Positions 33,535 through 42,878 of a DNA stretch of 44,624 nt are shown one piece after another. Where the stretch lies: assembly GCA_904502235.1 (NCBI GenBank), contig CAJGDP010000014.1:1-44624 (forward strand), written 5' to 3'. The stretch is from an uncultured Bacteroidaceae bacterium. Lineage in GTDB: Bacteria > Bacteroidota > Bacteroidia > Bacteroidales > Bacteroidaceae. Below the pieces are notes generated by a model that saw only the letters and a program-made list of their open reading frames with translations, made no database searches and was not told the origin of the DNA. The translations under genes and the position numbers were made by a program. The first letter of the stretch is position 1. The number at the start of each line of letters is the position of its first letter.

Positions 33535-35664
33535 ATGAAAAGAAGCATAGCAATTATGGCAACTATGGCAATAACAGGCATAGCAATGAGCAACGATGTC
33601 CAGGCGCAGACACAGCAGGACGCAATCATCGGAAAGTCAAACATAAGAATCGAAGGTGGACTGATGACGCCCGAAGCACTTTGGGCCATGGGACGCATAG
33701 GTGATGTAACGGTATCACCCGATGCAAAAAGCATTGTATATGGAGTAAGTTACTACAGCGTAGAGCAGAACAAGAGCCACCATACTCTTAACATTATGGA
33801 TGCAAAGGGAGAGAATGACACCAAACTCACCGACAGCGCAGCAAACGAGACTTCACCTGCATGGATTAAGGGCGGCAGCAAGATTGCCTATCTTTCAAAC
33901 GCAAGCGGAAGTAGCCAAGTATGGGAGATGAACCCCGACGGTACAGAACGTCGCCAACTCACAAACGACAACAGCGATATCGAAGGTTTTCTCTTCTCAC
34001 CCGATGAAACAAAGGTAATACTCATCAAGCGCATAAAAATCAAACCGACTACAGCCGACATATACCCCGACCTGCCATTGGCAAAAGGATTTGTTGTTGA
34101 CGAACTGATGTACAAACACTGGGACGAGTGGATAACCGACGCTCCACACCCATTCATTGCCGATTTCGACGGCAACAGTATAAATGAAGGCACCGACATG
34201 CTCGAAGGCACAACCTACGATTGCCCCAACCGTCCCTTCGGAGGTGCAGAACAGCTCGCATGGAGCAACGACTCAAAGAAAATTGCATATTCATGCATCA
34301 AGAAAACAGGAAAGGAATACACTGTAAGTACCGATACAGACATATACCTGTATGACACAGAAAGCGGCGAGACTGCAAACCTTTGCAAACTCGATGCAGA
34401 GCGTTCAAACTACGGTTATGACACAGCACCCAACTTCTCGCCCGACGGTAAGAGCATTGCATGGCTAAGCATGAAACGCGACGGCTACGAGAGCGACCAG
34501 AACCGTCTTTGTGTAATGGACCTTGCATCAGGCAAACAGAATTATTTGACAGGTATGCCCGACGAAAACGGCTTTACAGCATTCGACAGCAACGTCGACG
34601 GCTACTGTTGGGCACCCGACAGCAAGAGTCTCTATTTCACCGGTACATGGCACGGAGCAACACAAGTATATAACATTAGCCTCAAAGGCAAACTCACAAA
34701 GATGACAGAGGGTGATTACGACTACCAGAGCGTAAGAATGCTCGGCAAAGACCTTCTGCTCACACGCGTATCGATGAGTGCGCCTGCCGACATTTACACA
34801 ATGAAGGCAAAAGCCGGTGCCAAAGTGAAGCAACTCACATATGAGAACAAGCATATCTTCGACCAGATAGCAATTGGCAAGGTGGAAGCACGCTGGTGCA
34901 AGACCGTGGACGGTAAGGACCTGCATTCATGGGTAGCATATCCACCACACTTCGACCCAACAAAGAAATACCCCACACTGCTCTTCTGTGAAGGCGGTCC
35001 GCAGACACCGGTGAGCCAGTTCTGGAGCTACCGTTGGAACCTGCAGATTATGGCGGCAAACGGATATATAGTAATAGCCCCCAACCGCAGAGGACTTTCA
35101 GGTTTTGGTCTTGAGTGGAACGAAGAGATAAGCACCAACTATGGTGGCAACTGTATGAACGACCTTCTTACAGCCATCGACGACATCTCAAAGGAGCCTT
35201 ATGTGGATACCGACCGATTGGGTTGTGTGGGCGCAAGCTTCGGTGGTTATTCAGCAATGTGGCTTGCAGGACACCACGAGAAACGTTTCAAGGCATTCAT
35301 TGCCCACGACGGATTCTTCAATATGGAGCAGCAGTACTACGAGACCGAAGAGAGCTGGTTCACAAACTGGGATTTGGGCGGTGCGCCATACGAGAACAAG
35401 GAAGAGGTTAAACGCTCATATGCAAACTCACCACACAAGTTCGTTGACAAGTGGGACACTCCGATACTGCTCATCCACGGCGACCGCGACTACCGCATAC
35501 TTTCGTCGCAGTCAATGGCAGCCTTCAATGCCGCACGCCTGAGAGGCGTTCCTGCGCAACTGTTGCTCTTCCCCGACGAGAACCACTGGGTACTCAAGCC
35601 ACAGAACGGCATCCTCTGGCAACGAACATTCTTTGCATGGCTCGACAAATGGTTGAAAAAATAA
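33535..35664 (+). CDS. Exported S9 family prolyl oligopeptidase / dipeptidyl peptidase
   Basis: The product has 709 residues. A signal peptide (MKRSIAIMATMAITGIAMS, ending near VQAQ) exports it. Residues about 45-430 form a beta-propeller with TolB/WD40-like repeats such as SPDAKSIVYGVSYY and SPDGKSIAWLSM. The alpha/beta hydrolase domain holds the catalytic triad: S568 in GASFGGYSA, D652 in HGDRDYR and H684 in ENHWV. S9 enzymes cut small peptides, often releasing dipeptides after proline or other residues. The MFS transporter gene starts 17 bp after its stop, so the two are probably co-expressed. Exact specificity (DPP-IV, DPP5 or acylaminoacyl type) is not certain; DPP5-like is my best guess. 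Confidence 0.88.
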   Translation: MKRSIAIMATMAITGIAMSNDVQAQTQQDAIIGKSNIRIEGGLMTPEALWAMGRIGDVTVSPDAKSIVYGVSYYSVEQNKSHHTLNIMDAKGENDTKLTDSAANETSPAWIKGGSKIAYLSNASGSSQVWEMNPDGTERRQLTNDNSDIEGFLFSPDETKVILIKRIKIKPTTADIYPDLPLAKGFVVDELMYKHWDEWITDAPHPFIADFDGNSINEGTDMLEGTTYDCPNRPFGGAEQLAWSNDSKKIAYSCIKKTGKEYTVSTDTDIYLYDTESGETANLCKLDAERSNYGYDTAPNFSPDGKSIAWLSMKRDGYESDQNRLCVMDLASGKQNYLTGMPDENGFTAFDSNVDGYCWAPDSKSLYFTGTWHGATQVYNISLKGKLTKMTEGDYDYQSVRMLGKDLLLTRVSMSAPADIYTMKAKAGAKVKQLTYENKHIFDQIAIGKVEARWCKTVDGKDLHSWVAYPPHFDPTKKYPTLLFCEGGPQTPVSQFWSYRWNLQIMAANGYIVIAPNRRGLSGFGLEWNEEISTNYGGNCMNDLLTAIDDISKEPYVDTDRLGCVGASFGGYSAMWLAGHHEKRFKAFIAHDGFFNMEQQYYETEESWFTNWDLGGAPYENKEEVKRSYANSPHKFVDKWDTPILLIHGDRDYRILSSQSMAAFNAARLRGVPAQLLLFPDENHWVLKPQNGILWQRTFFAWLDKWLKK

Positions 35665-35681
35665 TAAAACATAATATTACT

Positions 35682-37208
35682 ATGACAACAACACAGAAAA
35701 TTCAGAAAAGACTCAACGACTCCAAAGCAGCACGTTGGAGCGCGCTCATCATCGTTTCAGTAACAATGATGATGGCATACTTCTTTACCGACGTTATGGG
35801 ACCGCTCGAAGCGCCCTTGACAACAAAAGGCAAACTGGTATATTTTGAAGACGGAACATACCTTGCAGCCGATTCATTGATGAAAATCAGTCTGAAACCT
35901 ATCGCAAGCGAGGAAGAGATTGTTGCAGGCACCACCTACAACACAATGTTCCTTGGCAAAGATGGCAAAATGGAGAACAAAGAGGTAACAGTTTCATCAA
36001 CCATTAACGGATTGGGATGGTCCAACAGCAACTACGGAGTATTTTCAGGAGCATACGGCTACATCAATGTATTCCTGCTCATGCTGTTCTTTGGCGGACT
36101 TATCCTCGACAAGATGGGTGTACGCTTCACCGGAGTAATGAGTACAGCACTCATGTTCATTGGTGCAGCAATCAAATGGTATGCTGTAGACAATGGTTTC
36201 ACCGGCGAACTCTTTGGTTTACCTACACAGGTGGTTATAGCATGTATCGGCTTTGCCATTTACGGTATGGGTGCTGAAATTGCCGGCATCACCGTTACAA
36301 AAGTGATTGCCAAATGGTTCACAGGTCATGAGATGGCACTTGCCATGGGCTTGCAGGTAGCACTTGCCCGTGTAGGTACAGCATGTGCCCTTTTCTTCGC
36401 ATTGCCAATAGCACAGAGTGCAGGAGAAGTTTCTGCACCGGTAATGTTCGGAGCATCGGCACTCTGCATCGGTCTGCTCTCTTTTATCGTATATTGCATT
36501 ATGGACAAGAAGCTCGACAGTTCTTCTGAAAATGTAACCGTACAGGAAGATAATGAAGAGCAGTTCAAGTTCAGTGATCTCAAGGTAATCTTCTGCAACC
36601 AGGGCTTCTGGCTTATCACCCTGCTCTGCCTCATATTCTATGCAGCAGTCTTCCCATTCCTTAAGTTCGCAACAAACCTCATGATTATCAAATATGGCGT
36701 AAACCCCGAACTTGCCGGCATGATTCCAGGTCTGCTTCCATTTGGAACAATGCTTCTTACACCGCTTTTCGGTTCACTCTATGACAAGATGGGCAAAGGC
36801 GCAACATTGATGATTATCGGTTCTATCCTGCTCACCGTAGTACACATCCTCTTTGCAATGCCATTGATGAACGTATGGTGGTTTGCAGTAATTATAATGA
36901 TATTGCTCGGAATTGCCTTCTCGCTTGTACCTTCTGCTATGTGGCCTTCAGTTCCTAAAATCATTCCAATGAAACAGTTGGGCTCTGCTTATGCCATCAT
37001 ATTCTACATACAGAATATAGGTTTGTCAATGGTACCAGTGCTTATCGGTAACGTCATCGCTGCCAACACTGCAAACGGCACTACAGACTACACAGCGCCA
37101 ATGTCAATCTTCGCACTCTTTGGTGCAACAGCAGTGCTCATCGCAGTATTGCTGAAGATTACAGACAAGAAGAAAGGCTACGGACTCGAGAAAAAGAACA
37201 TGGAATAA
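35682..37208 (+). CDS. MFS transporter resembling MFSD1-type dipeptide transporters
   Basis: The product has 508 residues and about 12 predicted spans, with a polar insert of about 85 residues between spans 1 and 2 on the periplasmic side. As I recall human MFSD1, a reported lysosomal dipeptide transporter, the following regions align well: YGMGAEIAG with KWFTGHEMALAMGLQVALAR (span 4-5), FYAAVFPFLKF (span 7) and LGSAYAIIFYIQNIGLS (span 10-11). MFS transport by this subgroup would carry short peptides. The ATG at 35682 is used; the longer frame is an artefact overlapping the peptidase gene. It follows the S9 peptidase gene closely and ends at a strong terminator. Substrate is inferred. Confidence 0.78.
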   Translation: MTTTQKIQKRLNDSKAARWSALIIVSVTMMMAYFFTDVMGPLEAPLTTKGKLVYFEDGTYLAADSLMKISLKPIASEEEIVAGTTYNTMFLGKDGKMENKEVTVSSTINGLGWSNSNYGVFSGAYGYINVFLLMLFFGGLILDKMGVRFTGVMSTALMFIGAAIKWYAVDNGFTGELFGLPTQVVIACIGFAIYGMGAEIAGITVTKVIAKWFTGHEMALAMGLQVALARVGTACALFFALPIAQSAGEVSAPVMFGASALCIGLLSFIVYCIMDKKLDSSSENVTVQEDNEEQFKFSDLKVIFCNQGFWLITLLCLIFYAAVFPFLKFATNLMIIKYGVNPELAGMIPGLLPFGTMLLTPLFGSLYDKMGKGATLMIIGSILLTVVHILFAMPLMNVWWFAVIIMILLGIAFSLVPSAMWPSVPKIIPMKQLGSAYAIIFYIQNIGLSMVPVLIGNVIAANTANGTTDYTAPMSIFALFGATAVLIAVLLKITDKKKGYGLEKKNME

Positions 37209-37239
37209 ACAACGTAGTTCCATAGAACAAATACAAACA

Positions 37240-37278
37240 AAATATCGCGACAGAAATTTCTGTCGCGATATTTTTATT
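37240..37278. terminator. Strong terminator between the MFS gene and tyrS
   Basis: A perfect 17-bp inverted repeat (37240-37256 and 37257-37273) contains GCGACAG/CTGTCGC and is flanked by A and T runs, so it can terminate from both sides. tyrS ends at 37294, 16 bp further. Confidence 0.85.
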
Positions 37279-37293
37279 TAGAGAAGCAACTGC

Positions 37294-38589
37294 TTACTTT
37301 ACGATAATAAGGTAATAGTTCTTCTTACCTTTCTGAACAAGGATATATTTGTCGTTAAGCAGATTCTCCTTGGTAATGAGCTGGTCAAAAGCGGCAAGTT
37401 TCTCCTTGTTTACAGAAACGCCACCACCCTGAACTAGTTTACGCATCTCGCCCTTAGAAGCAAAGATTGCTGCATTGTCGGTTGTAAGGTCAACAGCCTT
37501 CACGCCATTCTCCACGACTTCGCGTGCAACCTCGAACTGGGGAACACCGTCGAACACTGCGAGCAAAGTATCCTCATCGAGTGAACGCAAAGCATCGGTA
37601 GATGCGTTGCCGAACAGAATGTTCGAAGCCTCTACAGCCTTATTGTACTCCTCCTCGCCGTGAACAAGCACTGTAACCTCTTTTGCAAGACGCTTCTGCA
37701 ACAGACGCAGATGAGGAGCCTGAGCATGCTCTGTAGCAAGAGTTTCGATTTCCTCGCGACAGATTGATGTGAATATCTTTATATACTTGTCGGCATCTTC
37801 GTCACTCACGTTCAACCAGAACTGATAGAAACGGTAAGGTGAAGTATAACGCTTGTCGAGCCAGATATTGCCCTGTTCTGTCTTACCGAACTTCTTGCCG
37901 TCAGCCTTGGTGATAAGAGGACAAGTGAGAGCAAACACCTCATTACCCGACATCTTGCGGATCATCTCGGTACCGGTTGTGATATTACCCCACTGATCGG
38001 CACCACCAAGCTGCAACTTACAGCCGTGAGTCTCATTCAAATGAACATAGTCATATCCCTGCAGCAACTGGTAAGTGAACTCGGTGAACGACATACCGTC
38101 TGTTCCCGCTTCACCCGAAAGACGACGCTTCACAGAATCCTTTGACATCATGTAGTTAACGGTAATCATCTTGCCGATGTTACGGATAAAGTCAAGGAAT
38201 GTAAAGTTCTTCATCCAGTCGTAATTGTTCACAAGTATCGCTGCGTTTGGTGCATCGCTGTCGAAATCCAGGAAACGTGAAAGCTGTTTTTTCAAAGCCT
38301 CCTGATTATGACGCAACTTCTCCTCATCGATGAGTACACGCTCCTTTGACTTACCCGAGGGGTCGCCAATCATACCTGTAGCACCACCGATAAGCGCAAT
38401 GGGCTTATGACCGCAAAGCTGGAAATGACGCAACATCATTACACCCACAAGGTGACCAATGTGCAAAGAGTCGGCAGTAGGGTCTATACCAAGATATGCA
38501 CTTGTCATCTCCTTCTGCAACTGCTCTTCGGTTCCGGGAGTCATGTCCTGAATCATGCCTCTCCATTTAAGTTCCTGTACAAAATTCAT
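37294..38589 (-). CDS. tyrS: Tyrosyl-tRNA synthetase
   Basis: The product has 431 residues, a class I synthetase. The HIGH motif is H43-I44-G45-H46 in DSLHIGHLVG. YDYVHLNETHGCKLQLGGADQWGN carries the tyrosine-binding and GADQ region. The KMSKS motif appears as KFGKT. The C-terminal S4-like RNA-binding domain ends with VQKGKKNYYLIIVK. It charges tRNA-Tyr in the cytoplasm. It lies 38 bp after the MBL hydrolase gene on the same strand. Confidence 0.96.
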   Translation of the reverse strand: MNFVQELKWRGMIQDMTPGTEEQLQKEMTSAYLGIDPTADSLHIGHLVGVMMLRHFQLCGHKPIALIGGATGMIGDPSGKSKERVLIDEEKLRHNQEALKKQLSRFLDFDSDAPNAAILVNNYDWMKNFTFLDFIRNIGKMITVNYMMSKDSVKRRLSGEAGTDGMSFTEFTYQLLQGYDYVHLNETHGCKLQLGGADQWGNITTGTEMIRKMSGNEVFALTCPLITKADGKKFGKTEQGNIWLDKRYTSPYRFYQFWLNVSDEDADKYIKIFTSICREEIETLATEHAQAPHLRLLQKRLAKEVTVLVHGEEEYNKAVEASNILFGNASTDALRSLDEDTLLAVFDGVPQFEVAREVVENGVKAVDLTTDNAAIFASKGEMRKLVQGGGVSVNKEKLAAFDQLITKENLLNDKYILVQKGKKNYYLIIVK

Positions 38590-38627
38590 AGTGTCTTATA
38601 TTTTATTAATGTTTACAATTTCTATTT

Positions 38628-39431
38628 TTAAAGACGGTAGAGCAACGAGGGGACAGTCCTTTTAAGAACAATCAGCTGTACATCCTTTCCGGGTATTATA
38701 CCATAATCACCGAATTCCATTGCTACAGCCTTGTATGCCAGTTCCGGATGATTGTTCTCCTCGCTCAAATGGCACAGCCATATATATTTCAGATGTTCAT
38801 TGAAGTGCGATGCAAGATACTTGGCAGTAACCTGATTGCTCAAATGACCACGGGCACCCGAAACACGCATCTTCAAGAATTCGGGATAACGTCCCATGGC
38901 AAGCATCTGCTCCTCATAGTTCGACTCAAGAACAAGATAATTCGCCTGGTCGACATAATATGACACGGTAGGTGTTATCTCTCCAAGGTCTGTTGCTATA
39001 CAGAATTTCTTCTCACCCACCTCGATGAAATATCCCACATTATCGGTTCCGTCATGCGGAACTTCGAACGGTGTTATCACAAAGTCACGCAAAGTAATGC
39101 TCTCCTCTTTGGTTATGTATCTCACATACGCAGGCTCAATCGGCTTCGATACACAATAGTTCTTTGTGATACCTTCGTGTACCTCACGTGTCGCATACAC
39201 TGGGATATTTGCCTTGGCAGAGATTACACCCAAAGACTTGATGTGGTCGGCATGGTCGTGCGTAACGAACATGGCACATATACTCTCAAAAGGGATTCCC
39301 TCCTTCTTGAGAGCATTTCTTATGGTCTTGGAAGGAATTCCGGCATCTATAAGGATACCGTAGTCCCCCACCCCCAAATAATAACAATTTCCGCAGCTTC
39401 CGCTGCCAATACTCATAAATCTAACCTCCAT
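38628..39431 (-). CDS. MBL-fold metallo-hydrolase (WalJ/YycJ-like)
   Basis: The product has 267 residues. The metal-binding HxHxDH motif is in FVTHDHADHIKSLG, and other ligands are in VPHDGTDNVGY, FCIATDLGEIT and WLCHLSEENNH. SIGSGSCGNCYYL at the start is typical of the YycJ/WalJ group, linked in Firmicutes to DNA repair or cell-wall control; the role in Bacteroidetes is unknown. The ATG at 39431 (MEVRFMSIG) is used instead of a TTG upstream. It lies 37 bp after tamL and 38 bp before tyrS on one strand, so a three-gene transcript is likely. Confidence 0.85.
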   Translation of the reverse strand: MEVRFMSIGSGSCGNCYYLGVGDYGILIDAGIPSKTIRNALKKEGIPFESICAMFVTHDHADHIKSLGVISAKANIPVYATREVHEGITKNYCVSKPIEPAYVRYITKEESITLRDFVITPFEVPHDGTDNVGYFIEVGEKKFCIATDLGEITPTVSYYVDQANYLVLESNYEEQMLAMGRYPEFLKMRVSGARGHLSNQVTAKYLASHFNEHLKYIWLCHLSEENNHPELAYKAVAMEFGDYGIIPGKDVQLIVLKRTVPSLLYRL

Positions 39432-39468
39432 TATATATTTTTTTCTTTTTCCCAAACAACATCGTACA

Positions 39469-41772
39469 TCAGAAAGGATAGCCTATTGCAAAATGCAATG
39501 CAAAATCGCGGCTGAACTTTGGACATACAATCGGATATCTCTCCCTGCCTTCGTATGCAGGGTTTATCGCCTTCATGGCACCATCGAGGCGGAAGACGAA
39601 CAGGCCGAAATCGAACCTGAAACCTATACCGTACGACAATGCCAAGTCCTTGTAGAACGTAGTAAACTTGAACTGTCCGCCAGGCTGTTCCTTATATTCG
39701 CGGATAGTCCAGATATTACCGGCATCGAGGAATACAGCCGAGTGGATTTTCCAAAACAGGAAAGTACGGTATTCAAGATTCAAATCAAGCTTGATATCAC
39801 CCGACTGGTTTATAAAGTCGATACTCCTGCCCGCATTCCTGTAACGTCCCGGTCCGAGAGTACGCACGGTCCATCCTCGCATACCGTTTGCACCACCGGC
39901 AAAATAACGTTTTTCAAAAGGAAGTACACGCGAGTTTCCATACGGATATGCAATTCCCAAACCGAAATGCATCACAATGGAGTTACGGGTATCCATATTT
40001 ATACGTGTGGCAAAATCAAAATCACCCTTTACATACTGCGCATAAGCAATATTCAAGAGCGTATATTGCCCGTCATCATTCATTTTTCCGCCAAAAGCCT
40101 TGTTTATTCCATACATCAGATTTCCCGAGCACTCCACATTGGTACGCACAGAATATACAACACGCTCGAAACGGTTCTTGTTGTTATGCGAAGAGTTGTA
40201 GGAATAGGTGTAACCGAGTTTTGTAATAAGCAGGTTCTCGTAGTTATATTTCAGGATAGAGTTTCTGTTTGACACACTGTCAAGATACTCCTTCTTGAAC
40301 GTATCGGAAATCCAGGGCACATAGATGTAGTTCAGGTCTATGAGGTCTATTTTGTGCTGGTCTTCCTTTCTTCGGCTCCACATATAGCTCCACAATCCCG
40401 AGAGAATGCGTCGTCCGAATTCAGGACGCTCCTGAGAGTTGAACTTCAAAGAGAAAAGTGTCGACGACAACAACAATCTCTTTTCCACCGGAACGAAAGC
40501 CTGAGGGATTCCACCCACCAGACGCAGACTCACCTCGGCACCATATTCAAGATAAGAATCACCCGTGTATCCGCTGAGGTTCGATACAGCCTCATAAGCA
40601 CCGAACACGCGCAACGAGAGCAACTCCGAACCCTTGAACAGGTTCTTGTCGGAGAAAGTTATCGAAGCGGCAGCACCCAAATCTCCTGCAGTATTGGTTC
40701 CCTCGATTTCAAAACCTACAGAACGGCGTTTGTTGCGGTCGAAAACAATATAGCAGTCGAGCAATGCCGTGTCGGGACGTTCGACCATACGTATTGTTGT
40801 GTACTTCACAGCCGTCAACTGCGCAAAAGCATTATATGTGCGGTCAATCTGACTCTGTGAATATACATCGCCCGGCTGAAAGAATGTATTCTCGACCAAT
40901 ACACCCGGACGCACAATGGTACTCTCTTTGTAGAGGATATTATAGCCATGGAAGTTCAAAGTATCGCACTCCGACAACACAGCCTCGTCGAAACGTATTC
41001 CCACACCCGAAACATAATAGACATCACCAATCCTATACGATTTGTGCGGCATTGGAGCTTCGCCCGAAGCAACTGCCGGCAAAGCAATATTCATTGCAAG
41101 TTTCACCTTGTTCGAATGGTGTGCCGTATCGGCAGAGAATGTAATATACTCCTTCTGGAAACGGTAATATCCCTTGTCCTTAAAAAATTTTGTAAGCCTT
41201 GAACGCTCCTGTTCCATACCATCCACACTGAAAGGCATACCCGGACGCAGGAACGACTCCTCGGATGAAAAGTCGATGAACGAAGCCAATGCGCTGTCCG
41301 AAGTATTCAGGCTGATATCCGAAACATAATATCTCTCGCGTTCATGCAGATAATATGTCGCAATGGCACGTTTCTTCTTATCCCTTTTTTCACAATCAAA
41401 ATCTACCGAAGCATGCAGATAGCCATCGTTCACAAGCATCTGTTCAATATTCCTTCGGCTCCTTTCGGCAAGAGTCTCATTGAAAATCACAGGAGCCTCT
41501 CCCATACGTTGCAGCACCCTGTTCATCCACACCGTGGTATCCTTTCCCGAAAGAGCATAGGTATACAATGGCACCTTCACAAGACTGAACCACTTGGCAT
41601 TGGGCATCTGGCGCACATAATCACGCGCCTTTGAAACATTTTCGGCATTGGTATTGGAGACAATCTTGACATCCTTAAGAAGATACTCGCCCTCGGGGAT
41701 GAACTTGTTCACCGAGCACGAGAACATCATAAAGATGCACAAAAACATATATGTCAACCTTTTTAGCGGCAT
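39469..41772 (-). CDS. tamL: BamA/TamA-family outer membrane lipoprotein (TamL)
   Basis: The product has 767 residues. A lipoprotein signal with lipobox MMFSC (Cys about residue 19) sets it apart from BamA and TamA, which lack a lipid anchor; this is the TamL form of Bacteroidetes. Periplasmic POTRA-like domains span about 20-350, and a C-terminal 16-strand beta-barrel (about 370-767) has RYFAGGANGMRGWTVRTLGPGRY, the VRGF-like loop 6 motif, and a terminal aromatic (FAIGYPF). It is probably involved in outer-membrane protein insertion with TamB, which is not in the window. The ATG at 41772 is preferred to the TTG at 41784. Divergent from the methyltransferase gene. Confidence 0.83.
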   Translation of the reverse strand: MPLKRLTYMFLCIFMMFSCSVNKFIPEGEYLLKDVKIVSNTNAENVSKARDYVRQMPNAKWFSLVKVPLYTYALSGKDTTVWMNRVLQRMGEAPVIFNETLAERSRRNIEQMLVNDGYLHASVDFDCEKRDKKKRAIATYYLHERERYYVSDISLNTSDSALASFIDFSSEESFLRPGMPFSVDGMEQERSRLTKFFKDKGYYRFQKEYITFSADTAHHSNKVKLAMNIALPAVASGEAPMPHKSYRIGDVYYVSGVGIRFDEAVLSECDTLNFHGYNILYKESTIVRPGVLVENTFFQPGDVYSQSQIDRTYNAFAQLTAVKYTTIRMVERPDTALLDCYIVFDRNKRRSVGFEIEGTNTAGDLGAAASITFSDKNLFKGSELLSLRVFGAYEAVSNLSGYTGDSYLEYGAEVSLRLVGGIPQAFVPVEKRLLLSSTLFSLKFNSQERPEFGRRILSGLWSYMWSRRKEDQHKIDLIDLNYIYVPWISDTFKKEYLDSVSNRNSILKYNYENLLITKLGYTYSYNSSHNNKNRFERVVYSVRTNVECSGNLMYGINKAFGGKMNDDGQYTLLNIAYAQYVKGDFDFATRINMDTRNSIVMHFGLGIAYPYGNSRVLPFEKRYFAGGANGMRGWTVRTLGPGRYRNAGRSIDFINQSGDIKLDLNLEYRTFLFWKIHSAVFLDAGNIWTIREYKEQPGGQFKFTTFYKDLALSYGIGFRFDFGLFVFRLDGAMKAINPAYEGRERYPIVCPKFSRDFALHFAIGYPF

Positions 41773-41801
41773 CAATACACCCAATTTTTTAAAAATTCTT
41801 A

Positions 41802-41809
41802 CAAAGATA
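41802..41809 (-). promoter_or_regulatory. -7 promoter element for tamL
   Basis: On the minus strand this reads TATCTTTG (TAnnTTTG), 30 bp before the ATG at 41772. Confidence 0.5.
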
Positions 41810-41832
41810 GTAAAAAGATGAAAGATTTAAGG

Positions 41833-41840
41833 TAGATTTG
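41833..41840 (+). promoter_or_regulatory. -7 promoter element for the TrmH-family methyltransferase gene
   Basis: TAGATTTG matches TAnnTTTG and lies 28 bp before the ATG at 41869. It is 23 bp from the opposing tamL element. Confidence 0.5.
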
Positions 41841-41868
41841 CAACACTTTAACGAATAATTTTACAATT

Positions 41869-42627
41869 ATGATAAGCAAATCATTGCTGAAACTTATAAA
41901 ATCTCTGGAACAGAGAAAATTCCGCAAGGAAAGCGGGCTGTTCGTAGCCGAAGGCGGCAAGACCGTACAGGATCTGCTCGACCTTGGATTGGAAGCGATA
42001 AACATAATTGCAACCAAAGAGTGGCTGAGCGCCCATAAGCTCAACACAAGAACCGCCATAACCACTGCAAGCGAGGAAGAGATGAAGAAAGCCAGTTTTC
42101 TGCGCACACCGCAAGGAGTTCTTGCCCTGTTCAGACAAAGACAAGACGACATCGACCTCACTGCGCCGGAGCGCGAACTCTGCCTGGCACTCGACGGCGT
42201 GCAGGACCCCGGCAACATAGGAACAATCATAAGGATAGCCGACTGGTTCGGTATCAAGACAATCTTCTGCTCCATAGGTACTGCCGATATTTACAACCCC
42301 AAGACCGTACAAGCCACTATGGGAGCCATAGGAAGAGTAAAAGTTCATTACACTAATCTTGCAGAGTTCATTTCCAACCTGAATGGCAAGACAAACATTT
42401 ACGGTACATTTCTCGACGGTAAGAACATCTATTCACACCCATTGGGCGACAAAGGACTCATAATAATGGGAAACGAAGGAAACGGAATCAGCGACGAATG
42501 CGCACAACACATTGACAAGCGTCTGCTCATCCCCAACTATCCTGCCGGCTGCAAGACATCGGAATCCCTCAACGTATCGGTTGCGACAGCAATCGTATGC
42601 AGCGAGTTCCGCAGAAGACAGAACTGA
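41869..42627 (+). CDS. TrmH/SpoU family RNA 2'-O-methyltransferase
   Basis: The product has 252 residues. An N-terminal substrate-binding domain (about 1-95) with RKFRKESGLFVAEGGKTVQD is followed by a SPOUT methyltransferase domain: LALDGVQDPGNIGTIIRIADWFG (motif 1), IIMGNEGNGISDEC (motif 2) and IPNYPAGCKTSESLNVSVATAIV (motif 3), which form the SAM-binding knot. Such enzymes methylate 2'-OH groups in rRNA or tRNA; the exact nucleotide is unknown. It is transcribed alone, and its terminator lies inside the convergent small gene. Confidence 0.9.
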   Translation: MISKSLLKLIKSLEQRKFRKESGLFVAEGGKTVQDLLDLGLEAINIIATKEWLSAHKLNTRTAITTASEEEMKKASFLRTPQGVLALFRQRQDDIDLTAPERELCLALDGVQDPGNIGTIIRIADWFGIKTIFCSIGTADIYNPKTVQATMGAIGRVKVHYTNLAEFISNLNGKTNIYGTFLDGKNIYSHPLGDKGLIIMGNEGNGISDECAQHIDKRLLIPNYPAGCKTSESLNVSVATAIVCSEFRRRQN

Positions 42628-42634
42628 AAGAATA

Positions 42635-42868
42635 TCATTTCAGGAGCACGGGTTCTCCTTGAGAATTCAATGAATAAGCATACAATCTCCCACCTTTATC
42701 AAGGTGAGAGATTTTTTTTTCAAGACACATCTCGTCAACAAGAATCATGGATTGTGCCTCCCCCTCAAAAGGGTAAATATTATTTACACACCCGTCAATA
42801 GTCTCAACAACTCTGTTACGCAGTAAAGAGCCGTCAAGGGAATGCAATAATCTTGCAAGATACAACAT
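42635..42868 (-). CDS. Small protein of unknown function, last gene of the lspA operon
   Basis: The product has 77 residues, starting MLYLARLLHSLDGS; a GTG one codon upstream (42871) is another possible start. It is soluble, mixed in composition, and ends YAYSLNSQGEPVLLK. It begins 10 bp after the DUF4296 lipoprotein stop and its stop lies 8 bp from that of the convergent methyltransferase. Its short length and position argue for a real gene, though no domain is recognised. A plus-strand terminator is embedded in its 3' half; there the Lys-coding A run on the minus strand forms the T tract on the plus strand. Confidence 0.6.
   Translation of the reverse strand: MLYLARLLHSLDGSLLRNRVVETIDGCVNNIYPFEGEAQSMILVDEMCLEKKISHLDKGGRLYAYSLNSQGEPVLLK
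42684..42720 (+). terminator. Terminator of the methyltransferase gene, inside the convergent small gene
   Basis: AATCTC-C-CACCTT (42684-42696) pairs with AAGGTG-A-GAGATT (42701-42713) with one mismatch and a 4-nt loop, followed by nine T residues (42712-42720). It lies 57 bp after the methyltransferase stop and wholly within the coding part of the small convergent gene. Confidence 0.75.
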
Positions 42869-42878
42869 CACAAATCTC

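Noticed and set aside
35451..35681. A 77-codon N-terminal extension of the MFS transporter
   Set aside because: It overlaps the S9 peptidase gene in another frame and is not membrane-like; the ATG at 35682 gives a normal MFS N-terminus.
39493..40272. A 259-codon open frame on the plus strand
   Set aside because: It lies fully inside the tamL coding sequence in antisense and shows no protein-like pattern.
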